Source of the DNA: Heterostelium album PN500 | Taxonomy: Eukaryota > Evosea > Eumycetozoa > Acytosteliales > Acytosteliaceae | Assembly (NCBI RefSeq): GCF_000004825.1 | Contig: NW_008805070.1 | Coordinates: forward strand, 806,001 to 870,000 | Reading direction: 5' to 3' | Length of the DNA stretch: 64,000 nucleotides | In this document: piece by piece, positions 37,474 to 47,332 of the stretch | Position numbering within the stretch: position 1 is the first letter of the stretch | Layout of the letters: every line of letters starts with the position of its first letter | The notes under the pieces: generated by a model | What the model saw: only the letters and a program-made list of their open reading frames with translations | The model's database searches: none | What the model was told of the DNA's origin: nothing | Position numbers and translations under genes: made by a program

Positions 37474-38856
37474 TTATATATAATATATATAATTTAAATT
37501 ATAACTAAACTATGCTATATGAAATGATTGTTATAACAATAAACAATATTAATATTAAAAGTATAGAATAAAATTATTTAAAAATAAATATCTTTGTTTT
37601 TTTTGAATTGTGAATTGTGAATTGTGAATTTTTATTGTGTGAAAAATAAAGATGGAGGTGGGATGAAAAAAATTTGAGTGTAGATGTCTACAATCTGAGG
37701 GTTATTTTAGATTGCAGATAGATTGTGTTTGACAACTACCACAAATACTGTAATTGTATTATTTTTATGTATGTAATGTTGTATTATAACTATAATAAAA
37801 TTTTAATTAAAAATTAAAAAAAAATGATTGAGATTGGATATTAATTGGGTATTAATTTTTTATTTCATAAATCATCAATACGAAAATAGTTTTATTGGGG
37901 AAACAAGGTGTAAAAAGGGGGAGGAAATTTGAAAGTTTTGTAAATTATCCTATGAAATTTTAAATATTGCAACACATTTACAATTTTTTATAAATTATAC
38001 AACAAAGATAATTATAATCACTTACTTATTTTTTTTAAAAGTCAATAAATTTGTAAGTGAATAAAATATAAAATAAATAATTATTGATTTACTTTACTTT
38101 TCTTTAATTTAATATGTCAAATAAATAATGTTTGATATAGTGTTTATAGATAATCTATAAACAAACAAATTGTTTCTATAAACTGAAAGAACAGTCACAC
38201 TAATAATAAAAAACAATGGTTATAATAAAATTTTTAAAAAAATGTAGTAAATAACAAAAAAAAAAGTCATCTTCAAAAAAATTTAATTAAAAAAAGTTGA
38301 GGACGATATTTTTTTCACAATAAATTTACCACAACACGGATAAATCAGTAAATTAATGTGATATTAATTTCCTTAAAAAGATTATTATGTTTGCATTTTT
38401 TAAAAAACAAACTATTAAAATCATACACACATATTCAACACACACACAAATACATTAAAAAAAAAACACCCAACCCTACAAACTCCTATGATGATTTTTT
38501 TCAAAAACCGGTAGGAATGTCATAAATTTCCTAAAGCGATCCGAACCATGAATTATTTATTCTTTTTTTTTCTTTATCATTTATTTATTCAAAAATCAAT
38601 CATTCTTTTGTTACTAATAATATAAATAAATAAATAATGATTTATTTGTTTTAATATTCATTGATTGAAGTCCTTTATTTATTAGCCTTGAAAAAAAAAC
38701 AAAGAACAATTTATTATTGATTTGATGTTTTATTTTAATTATTTTTTGAGACAAAAATTTTATTTTTCAGATATTTGTTAGTTAAATTAAACACCGACTA
38801 CCTTCACTATTCTCTATTATCTACATCTATTAGTTTTACAATCTAATTTATTAAGC
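37474..38856. other. AT-rich divergent intergenic region
   Basis: About 1.4 kb between malate synthase (minus) and the SDR gene (plus). A/T runs dominate, with a short TGTGAATTGTGAATTGTGAA tandem near 37608. No gene is seen. Confidence 0.5.
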
Positions 38857-39900
38857 ATGTTCAGACAACTTACAAATAAAGTAGTTTTAATGTATGTTTT
38901 GATATGTTAGTTGAGTTCAATAGCGCTATTCTTCTTACTAACATTGACAATGAATGTTCATCATTTCAACTTCAATGAAACAAACAGTACAGGTGCATCA
39001 TCTGGTATTGGTGAGTCATGTGCAAAGATCTTTCATCAAAATGGTAATCATGTTGTATGTATTATCTTTGTTTATTTATATTTATTATAATAATTTTTTG
39101 AATCACATGTGATTTATTAATTACTATTCACTATCATTAGATCATTTTAGGTAGAAGAATCGACAAGTTAAATGAAATAAAGAGAAATTTGGAGAATAGT
39201 GAATCAAAGGCAAAGGTTTTCGCAATGGAGTGTGATGTAACCTCAAGTGAATCCATCAACGATATGGTCACAAAACTTCCAACAGAACTTAAGAACATCG
39301 ACATTCTCATCAACAATGCCGGTCTAGCTTTAGGTTCAGAACCAGTTTCAAACATCAGTAATGTAAGTAAAAATAATAATAATAATAATAAATAATAATA
39401 ATAGAATGTTGTTTATTAATAGACTATTATAATGATTTAATTAATAGGATGAAATCGATAGAGTTATCGATACCAATGTCAAAGGAGTATTCAGAGTTAC
39501 TCGTAGCTTCTTGCCCGATATGATCAAGCGTAATACAGGACATATCTTTAATGTCAGTAGTATTGCAGGTAACCACTGGTACGTCAATGGAAGTATCTAC
39601 TGTGCATCAAAGGCAGCTGTCAATGCATTCTCTGACATCGTTAGAAAGGAGGTTGTTGCCACCAAGATTCGTGTCACCAACGTCTGTCCAGGTTTGGTTG
39701 AGACCGAATTCTCTGTCATCAGATTCGGTGGTGACGTTGAGAAGGCCAAGAAACCATATATGGGTATCGACGCATTGACTCCCGATGACATCGCTGACAA
39801 CATCTACTACGCTGCATCGAGACCAGAGCACGTTCAGATCACCACAATCGAAACAATGGCCAATAATCAAGCTTCAACTACTGTAATTCACAGAGTTTAA
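38857..39900 (+). CDS. Short-chain dehydrogenase/reductase, YdfG-like
   Basis: Four exons, 38857-38891, 38988-39054, 39141-39362 and 39448-39900, give 258 aa. The join of exons 1 and 2 creates VVLITGASSGIG, the Rossmann NADP-binding motif at residues 10-20. ILINNAGLALGSEP, GHIFNVSSIAG and the active-site YCASK (Tyr near 158, Lys near 162) follow, then VCPGLVETEFS and PDDIADNIYYAASRPEHVQI. These details match the YdfG/3-hydroxy acid dehydrogenase group (serine/3-hydroxypropionate-type substrates, NADP+). No targeting signal is obvious, so it is probably cytosolic. The exact substrate is unknown. Confidence 0.94.
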
Positions 39901-40031
39901 AAAAATATAAAATAACAATCCCATTCTATTATTATTTAATTACTTTTTCTTTTTTTCTTTTAATAAACATTATTATTATCAAATGAATGATGGTTTTGTT
40001 TTAAATATTATATACATTTATATTTATATAT

Positions 40032-40436
40032 CTATATCTTCTTATTGATATGATAGTTATTATTGAAATTATTGTTTTTGTTGCTGTATATCGAGTTGAT
40101 GCTTGCTATCTTGTATTGATTGTATTCATCTTGATACTGTTCGTCAAACTTGATCATCTTGTTCACGATTCTAGACAGTGGATAATAGAATATGAGAAAA
40201 TAGAATACTAACTGACCACCTATTACACCTGCTATCATTCTCTAGATTATTTTTTTGTTAGTGTTTGTTATTTTCATTTAAAGATAATATCGCATAGTTA
40301 TCTATATATCTCTTACTTTATGACTAAGCAAAGGTATATCTAAAATCGATGTCAATATTAACTGATGTACATTATAATAAGATAGAGAGAATCCAAATAT
40401 AACAGATATTATTATAACGATTAAATATGATAACAT
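40032..40436 (-). CDS. Small two-segment membrane protein
   Basis: Two exons, 40436-40317 and 40241-40032, give 109 aa with phase 0 at the junction. It opens with a hydrophobic stretch (MLSYLIVIIISVIFGFSLSY), which may be a signal anchor. A second segment follows near residues 43-60 (GVIGGQLVFYFLIFYY). The tail is charged then Asn-rich (KFDEQYQDEYNQYK). Continuity across the splice and the clear membrane pattern support a real gene, but I recognise no family. Its 3' end lies about 130 bp from that of the convergent SDR gene. Confidence 0.55.
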
Positions 40437-40863
40437 CTTGAACTAAACAAATAAATAAATTTTACCTGTCATAATTCTAGATACCAGAAAATTTTTAAAA
40501 AAACTAACTTTTTAAAAATGAACAAACAAACAATTAAATTATACATAATACCCGTCATTGATCAACTTAACCAATTGGATCAAGATCATTGGTTCACTTT
40601 ATAATTAATCGCGATAGACCTCAAAAAAAAAAAAAAAATAACAATCTTGATATTGTTGTTGATTAATAGCATGCTATTAATATTCTTAAATTAAAGACTG
40701 AATTATAATGTACATTATACAAACATATATATATCTTATATATTTATTATAGGTTTTCTTTTTTGGTTGTTTTTAGATTTGTTTTTGCTTATCTGGTTAT
40801 TAGTTTTCTTTTCTTTTCTTCTCTTGTTTTTTTCGATGTTGTTCAAGAATCTTGATGAATGCC
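40437..40863. other. Intergenic region
   Basis: AT-rich sequence with an A16 run near 40625 and TTTTC repeats near 40805. It holds the 3' region of Rpb7 and the upstream region of the small membrane protein. No gene is seen. Confidence 0.45.
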
Positions 40864-41832
40864 TTAACCAATAACACCTAAATAATCCTCTCTAATTGAT
40901 CCAATTGCAAACTGTTTGAAAACAAATGATATCGTTGTTAGTTATAATTAAATTTGAACCTTACATTATATATTGTAATCTTACAATTTCTGTAGCATCT
41001 ACTCTTGTTCCTTTAATCTGTAATCTAACTTCGTTGTCTTTACTAATCTTTGATGAGCCATCGTCAGAGATAAAGCATGGATTTGCACTTTGTGCATCGA
41101 ATTGCATATCAGTTGGTATAAGCTAAAAGTTAACAATATTGTTAGTTTCTGAACTCTTAACGCGTTAGCTCAAAGTAATCATTATCATCATTTCAATATT
41201 TACATGTGTAGATACAAAAATGGTTAATGGTCCTGCCTCTGCAAAGAATCCAAGCTATAAAAGTAAATAAAAGTAAGTAGTATAAGTATATAAGTTTATA
41301 TAGTAATAATAATTAGTTATATAATGTACGTACATTTGTTACTTTAGTGACAACGGCATCAAGTACTTCACCTTTGAATGGTTTAAAAATGATAGCTCTA
41401 TATTTTACTGGGAGTACGACGTATCCGGTTGATTCCAATACCTTACCTCTCGATACGAAATCTACAGAGGTGATGGTAATGATGAAACCATATCTACCAG
41501 AGCATGTACCTTCGACTTCACTATGTAGTTGTTCCGATGCTATAGCATATAAATTGGGTCCACAATGTTTTGGATGTATATGTAAATCTCTTTCCAATGT
41601 GAGCTAAAAATATAAATTGATATCAATAATTAGCAAACTTTCTTTACTTATTATTTCATCTACAAATCTAGATAAATATAGTTAAATTGAAGTGCTTTCA
41701 CATATTTATGATCACATCGTCTTTTGAAATATAAATCAATGTCGAAATTAATTTCTTTTCTTTTCTTTCAATGTAAGATGATATGACATGATGAGATGAG
41801 ATTAGATGAGATGATCTTACATGATAAAACAT
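40864..41832 (-). CDS. polr2g: RNA polymerase II subunit Rpb7
   Basis: Five exons, 41832-41821, 41603-41334, 41254-41204, 41122-40985 and 40911-40864, give 172 aa, the same length as human RPB7. The first exon is only four codons (MFYH). Exon 2 carries PKHCGPNL, EVEGTCSGRYGFII, YVVLPVKYRAIIFKPFKGEV and DAVVTKV. Exon 3 gives LGFFAEAGPLTIFVSTH, exon 4 LIPTDMQFD to the S1/OB fold, and exon 5 FAIGSIREDYLGVIG. Rpb7 pairs with Rpb4 to form the polymerase II stalk, which binds emerging RNA. All phases agree. Confidence 0.97.
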
Positions 41833-42060
41833 CTTTAAACAACTCTAAATATAATAAGGAAATGAATCAAAGAACAAACTGTACCATTAATTTAAAGATT
41901 TAAAAAAAAAAATTTTAAAAAATTCAAAAAAAAAAACATTCAAAAAAATCAAAAAAAAAATAACAGCAAAAATTTTTTAACTCTTTGAACTTTTTGTTGT
42001 GTGTGCAAATAGATAGATCTATTTATATTTATTTATCTAATATGTTTTCAAAAAATATTA

Positions 42061-43848
42061 TTATTCAAATTTAATATAAAGAATATTATTAAAAGATACA
42101 ATCGATGCTATGTCATTATTGTGTAAGCATTCACATAGTACATGTGAAAAGTAATGATTACCCATTGTCATTGCAGAGAGTCGGTGTATTTCCAGTGCTT
42201 TGATCAACGAATCTACGACTCTAACAATTTTGTTGGCTACTTTTACGGTATCAACTTTAGTACTACATGCAAAGTAGTAGTCCATCGATCGGTCATAGAC
42301 GGAGTATATGTTTAGCGTGTTAATAGAGTGGTTGTGTTTTAACATTCTCGATATCTCAAAGAGATGATTAAGATCGCAGTCTCTAACTCGGAGTGCTCTA
42401 ATGGTTTGATTGGATTCCGACCACGATCGATAGAATAGCTGACTGCTTGAGAGTAGCTTACAACCGATCGAGAGTGACCGAATCGCTTTATTATCACCGA
42501 TGGCCAAACCAAATGTTTTCGTTTGATCCTCTGGAAATGCGTTGGTCTGTGCAATAAAGTATTTGGCCTGTTTTTGGTTCGATCGCGATTCCATACTCTC
42601 AATCTTTAACGTTGAAATCGAGGTGTTGGCTGCCAACTCGACACAGAACAGATCCCAATCCTTGCAGACTCCTCTTTTGGACTTGTTATCGAATTCGTCA
42701 TACTTGAGAGTCAGGCTGGTGATCGACTTGTTCTGCTGAATCAATTCTCTAAGATGATAGAGATGGCAAGACAATTTACACTCTGTCAGTTTTAGATGTG
42801 ATACCGATCGATTAGTCTTGGTGAGAATCATATAGAATTCCAATCCAACCAATCTACTTGTGACAGTAAGAGAGCTGAGCGTATTATTAGATATCAAAGC
42901 GCTATAGAAATGAAACGCTGCAAATCCTCTGCCCATATTCTCCGTAAGATCATGTACATCTGGCTCTTCACCATCCTTTTTGTCTTTTCTACCCTTGTTC
43001 TTGAGTGAGAGTGTCTTTAGAGTCTTATTGGATCTCAGTTCCAAACAAAATTTATTCCACTCAAGAAGTTCATCGACACCTATATGAAAATGTACTGGTA
43101 TATATGCTTTGAATGACTGGATGTTGGAGGCATTTCCGACAACACCTGGCAGGAATCTAAATCCAGACATACTGTTGACTATCTTGATATGTGAAAGTGA
43201 TTTGATCTCTAGAAGACCGGTATAGTCGATCAAGTCACCTGCTCCATTCTTTGATGCAAGCCGATAGTCGAATAGGATGTTATCAACTCTCCATCTCTTG
43301 ATATGGGAATAAACAATTTCAAGTTTATCGTTGCCGTCATTGCCAGTGGTACTCTTGTGTGTTCCAAGTACTTGTGGAAAATCTGGTGTCTTGTAGTATA
43401 CATACTCTAGTCTAGAGTGATCAAACATTGACAAATCACCATCGGTCATCTTAATGGCTTCTCGTGATTGCTCCCCAACGTAGACTTCAACCTTTAGATC
43501 TCCCAACGTATCGAGTATTACTTTTACCATTCTTGGACTTGTTGTATTGATAACCAATCTCTCCAGATTCTTGAAATTGGCAATCCATTTTACGAGTCTT
43601 GAACAGTCAGCATTATCATAACCAACATCAAGGCAATCCAAGTAGATTGTCTTTATACCATTATATTGATATAAACATTTCGGACCTGAAAGAAGGTATT
43701 CGCTGACAACTGAATCCTTGTCTTTACTTTCAAGGGGAACGAATTCGCAAAAGAATTCAATAGAAATCTCTTTGGAAATATAATTGTACCATTCTTTACA
43801 AACCAAAGCCATTTGCAACATAAGTTGAGAACCAGGACTACCTGGCAT
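42061..43848 (-). CDS. F-box-like/LRR family protein, paralogue A (start uncertain)
   Basis: The frame from the first ATG (43848) gives 595 aa. Near the start is LMLQMALVCKEWYNYIS, the second half of an F-box-like motif shared with two neighbours. The rest is leucine-rich repeats of RNI type (for example IRSLSIGCKLL, IRALRVRDCDL, INTLNIYSV). Homology to the neighbours continues upstream of this ATG, without stops, to about 43976 (KIIYYIFNKDYRCRSLKEF), where a GATA/TATC microsatellite begins. No in-frame ATG is found there, so the true first exon is missing, further upstream, or lost. F-box/LRR proteins pick substrates for SCF ubiquitin ligases, but the F-box here is only inferred. Confidence 0.75.
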   Translation of the reverse strand: MPGSPGSQLMLQMALVCKEWYNYISKEISIEFFCEFVPLESKDKDSVVSEYLLSGPKCLYQYNGIKTIYLDCLDVGYDNADCSRLVKWIANFKNLERLVINTTSPRMVKVILDTLGDLKVEVYVGEQSREAIKMTDGDLSMFDHSRLEYVYYKTPDFPQVLGTHKSTTGNDGNDKLEIVYSHIKRWRVDNILFDYRLASKNGAGDLIDYTGLLEIKSLSHIKIVNSMSGFRFLPGVVGNASNIQSFKAYIPVHFHIGVDELLEWNKFCLELRSNKTLKTLSLKNKGRKDKKDGEEPDVHDLTENMGRGFAAFHFYSALISNNTLSSLTVTSRLVGLEFYMILTKTNRSVSHLKLTECKLSCHLYHLRELIQQNKSITSLTLKYDEFDNKSKRGVCKDWDLFCVELAANTSISTLKIESMESRSNQKQAKYFIAQTNAFPEDQTKTFGLAIGDNKAIRSLSIGCKLLSSSQLFYRSWSESNQTIRALRVRDCDLNHLFEISRMLKHNHSINTLNIYSVYDRSMDYYFACSTKVDTVKVANKIVRVVDSLIKALEIHRLSAMTMGNHYFSHVLCECLHNNDIASIVSFNNILYIKFE

Positions 43849-43976
43849 AATAACACTTGTCTTGAAATACTCTAATCCATCATAACTCTTTGGATAGTTT
43901 TCAATAAATTCTTTTAAACTCCTACAACGATAATCTTTATTGAATATATAATAAATAATCTTGGTTATCTATCTAT
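43849..43976 (-). pseudogene. Start-less upstream part of paralogue A
   Basis: In-frame sequence that aligns with residues 14-60 of the neighbouring paralogue (FNKDYRCRSL beside FHTYLSYPTW; then SYDGLEYFKTS). It ends at an AG next to (GATA)n, so it may be the head of a real second exon. The matching first exon is not visible. Confidence 0.5.
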
Positions 43977-44227
43977 CTATCTATCTTTTAAAATATTTAT
44001 CGATTTAATTTAATGATTATGTTTTTAAACTTTCTATAAATATGTTTTGTTACCCAATATCAAAATTTTTTTTTTTTTTTTCTAAATTTCACAAACTCAG
44101 TTTGAATGATGTTTGTTAAAAAAATATTATTCTTTATTTGTTATTAAAAAGAGAGATATAATAAATAATTATGATATTGTGTAAAAATTTAATATGAATT
44201 AAGCTTTTGTAATGTCAAATACTGTTT

Positions 44228-44715
44228 AGTCACCATAGATCTATGTAAATCTCTTGTTCAATCATATTTGAAAAGGCAGAGGATTCTAATGTTAACTTTG
44301 ACAGACGATGTACTTTTAATGTTGATACAAATGAACCTACTGATTGCATGATCTTATCTGCCATCTCGGTATATTCTTTCGAATATCCAGAGATATCGAA
44401 ATAAGTATTCACTATTCTATCGTGGAAAGTGTAGATCAAGAGTCTGGTTATCGATGTATTCACTCTTAGCATCCTCGAAGTACCTCGTTGAGATGCTTCA
44501 TAATGTTCTTTGTAGTCGAATAAATCAAACGGTACACTCGCTTTAAACTATTCGACATGATCATTGGTATCGACAACCATCTGAGTTCCAACACATCGAC
44601 GACGTCGATGAGAATATGGCATTCTTGATTGATTTGAGCATCAACAGCAGCTTGTGTTCATTCAAGTAATCGAAAATAATGGTGTTGACTCCTCCACTTT
44701 CTAATGTGAGAAAAA
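44228..44715 (-). pseudogene. Truncated copy of the F-box-like/LRR family
   Basis: The C-terminal 80 codons are intact (MLRVNTSITRLLIYTFHD, MADKIMQSVGSF, HRLSKLTLE). They closely match residues 590-680 of the gene just downstream at 44954-47059. Upstream on the same strand, pieces of the middle of that protein follow in shifted frames. HIRKWRV is split by one extra G, then NTIIFDYLNEHKLLLMLKSIKNA, then a further shift before the FKAFVPLSL-like part. The N-terminal third and about 300 codons of repeats are gone. It is a tandem duplicate in decay. Confidence 0.85.
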
Positions 44716-44953
44716 TGATAAATATTTTGATTAATATTCTTCAAAAACTCTCTAATGTATAAATAAAGGAAAACTATTTAAAAATTAGTAAATAATTTTA
44801 TTATAATCTCAATATTGTTTTTGGAAGAGTATGTACAAATTGTTCAAAAATAAATAATTCATTTTTAAAAGTGAATAAATCAAATAGATCAAGATATTTT
44901 AAATGTTATTATCATTTACAATGTTGTTATATAAAAAGAAAATATTGATTTTA

Positions 44954-47059
44954 TTATGGCACAACATCAAAATCCAATGTGTAATAATCCATCTCATCGA
45001 ATCCTGTCAAGTCACCATACATGTCTATAATCTGTTCGTCAATTAAATCTAAAAAATCTTCGTTCTCCAATGTTAATTTTGAAAGACGGTGAGTTTTCAA
45101 TGCCTTTGTAAAAGTATCAACTGATTGAATGATCTTATCGGCCATCGCTGATTTATTCCTAGATGCCTCTGAAAAGTAACCATACGATTGAGAATCATTG
45201 AAAGAGTAGATTGAAAGTCTGGTTATCGATCTATTGATTCTTAACATCCTTGACATCTCAAGGAAATGATCCAATGTGCAGTCTTTCAATCGAAGCTCTT
45301 TCAGTGTTTGATTGGTTCGTGACTCTGACTGGTAGAGTACCTTGCAATCAGAGAATAATGGACATGATAATGTGAGTGATTCTATTGATTGGTTGCTGGC
45401 AAGTGCCTTTCCAAATGATTTGCACTGAGCTGCTGCCAATGGGTTTTCTTGCACCAAGTACTTAATATCTTCATTACCAAATCTCAAGTTTGATCTTGCC
45501 TCCATACTGACGATGCTCAGTTTCTTAAGGGTGGTACTGATTGTCAACACTTTACAGAATGAATCCCATGCAGGACTGATTCGTGATGTTTGTTTCTTGT
45601 CGTACTCCTCATACTTGATATTAAGACTGGTAATCGAGTGATTTTGTTTGAGCATCTCTGTCAGACTATCAAGTGTAAAGGTGAGTTGAACTTCTGTAAG
45701 TTTGAGGTGAGTGATCGCTCGATTGTCAGTTGCCATCGTCTTGAAGAAAGAATCACCGAGTATACTAGATGAAATAGAGAGAAAAGTGAGTGTGTTGTTT
45801 TCGGCCAAGGCTTTACGCAAGAAACCCGACGCTGACAGAAGTGCCATTTGTGAAAGACTGTGTCCAGTTGCAACTTCATGTATTTGTCTACATTGATTCT
45901 TGAGAGTCAGTGATTTTAGAGTCTTGTTGGTCGCCAATGCTTCACAGAACACCTGGAAATGTCCAAGTTCGTTCTCATTGATTTGATTGAGTCTAAGTGT
46001 GTAAGGGTCATCTGGATCGATCCAGTCCTGACATCGACAGCCTTCCTCGTGGTGTGGTACCTTGTAGTTCTTACTTTGTTGCTTGAAGTCGAGCAGACTT
46101 AACGGTACGAACGCTTTGAAAGATTCGAGATGACTGTTGTTGTCGACTACCCACTTGAGTTCCGATGTATCGACTACGTCATCGACAATTTTCACGTTCT
46201 TGATCGTTTTGATCAACAACAACATCTTGTAACGATTCCTAAAGAGTGTTCTCGGTTCCAATTGTTCATTCTTGTAATTGAATATGATGTAATCGACTCT
46301 CCACTTTCTGATATGATTGTATATCGCGTTGATGTTGTCGTTCAAAGATTCCTGCAGGTTTGTCATTGGCAATGTCTTGTAATAGACAAACTCCAATCGT
46401 GAATGATCGTATTTCGACAGATCCTCTTCCATCGAATTGACATCGCAAGATTCAGTCTCCGAGATGTCAACCTCAACCTTTATATTCGGGAATCGATCCA
46501 ACAGTTGCTTGACCAGTCTTGAACTGACCGTAGAGACAAAGACACGCTCGAGCACAGTGAATTTCGATACCCATTGGATGATACGAGCAATCTCAAGATT
46601 TCGACCAGCTCCAGGATGAACTTCACCTAAATAGCAATCCAAGTATAGCGTCTTTATATTGTTGTAACGATAGAGACTCTTTGGTTTCGAAAGGAATGTA
46701 TATAGATTCTTTCCAATCTTTTGTTTGGCTACAAACATAAAATCCGCATAAATGAAACCTGTGGAAAGATGACTGACAATATAGTTGTACCAATCTTTAC
46801 ACACCATTGCAAACTTTAGCAACAATCGAGATTTAGGTCTACCAGGTTGTAAAAGATCGTTTTGATTATAGTAATCCATGCCCATATAGTATTTATTCAC
46901 CAATATTTCTTTCTCCACTGCTTCTTTCCATGTTGGATAAGATAAGTAAGTATGGAATACATCGTTTATAATCCTATGTTGTAATAGTTTTTGTAATTCT
47001 TTCATCTTTATAACTAAAAAATCATCTTTCAAAAATTTATTAATGAATATGATCGACAA
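44954..47059 (-). CDS. F-box-like/LRR family protein, paralogue B
   Basis: Single exon, 701 aa. The start could instead be the inner MKELQKLLQHRI, which aligns with the start of paralogue C. Residues 20-95 are the shared head (LLQHRIINDVFHTYL, LLLKFAMVCKDWYNYIV), which is F-box-like. A middle region carries the family block NHIRKWRVDYIIFNY. From about residue 370 on there are RNI-type leucine-rich repeats of 25-30 residues (TLKSLTLKNQCR, TLTFLSISSSIL, SIESLTLSCPLF, TLKELRLKDCTL). It ends with HRLSKLTLE and an acidic tail. No introns, and codon use like the neighbours. Function is probably substrate recognition in a ubiquitin ligase, by analogy only. Confidence 0.82.
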   Translation of the reverse strand: MSIIFINKFLKDDFLVIKMKELQKLLQHRIINDVFHTYLSYPTWKEAVEKEILVNKYYMGMDYYNQNDLLQPGRPKSRLLLKFAMVCKDWYNYIVSHLSTGFIYADFMFVAKQKIGKNLYTFLSKPKSLYRYNNIKTLYLDCYLGEVHPGAGRNLEIARIIQWVSKFTVLERVFVSTVSSRLVKQLLDRFPNIKVEVDISETESCDVNSMEEDLSKYDHSRLEFVYYKTLPMTNLQESLNDNINAIYNHIRKWRVDYIIFNYKNEQLEPRTLFRNRYKMLLLIKTIKNVKIVDDVVDTSELKWVVDNNSHLESFKAFVPLSLLDFKQQSKNYKVPHHEEGCRCQDWIDPDDPYTLRLNQINENELGHFQVFCEALATNKTLKSLTLKNQCRQIHEVATGHSLSQMALLSASGFLRKALAENNTLTFLSISSSILGDSFFKTMATDNRAITHLKLTEVQLTFTLDSLTEMLKQNHSITSLNIKYEEYDKKQTSRISPAWDSFCKVLTISTTLKKLSIVSMEARSNLRFGNEDIKYLVQENPLAAAQCKSFGKALASNQSIESLTLSCPLFSDCKVLYQSESRTNQTLKELRLKDCTLDHFLEMSRMLRINRSITRLSIYSFNDSQSYGYFSEASRNKSAMADKIIQSVDTFTKALKTHRLSKLTLENEDFLDLIDEQIIDMYGDLTGFDEMDYYTLDFDVVP

Positions 47060-47332
47060 ACATTAAAAAATTTTATTTTGGAGTTTTTTTTCATTTATTT
47101 GAAAGAAGTTCAAAATTTTAAATAAAATCATTAAAATAAAACATTTTTGTTTAATGATAGCAGATCTAAACAAAATTTAAAGTTTGCAAAAAATTAACAA
47201 AAAAATAAAATAAATTATAATCAACGCATTGTCAAACATTAGTTTCCACTAGAAATAAATAGTTTTTTTTTTTTAATACATTTATAAAATGTTAAATAAA
47301 TGGTTTTCTTTTATTTAAAATTCAGTATAAGT

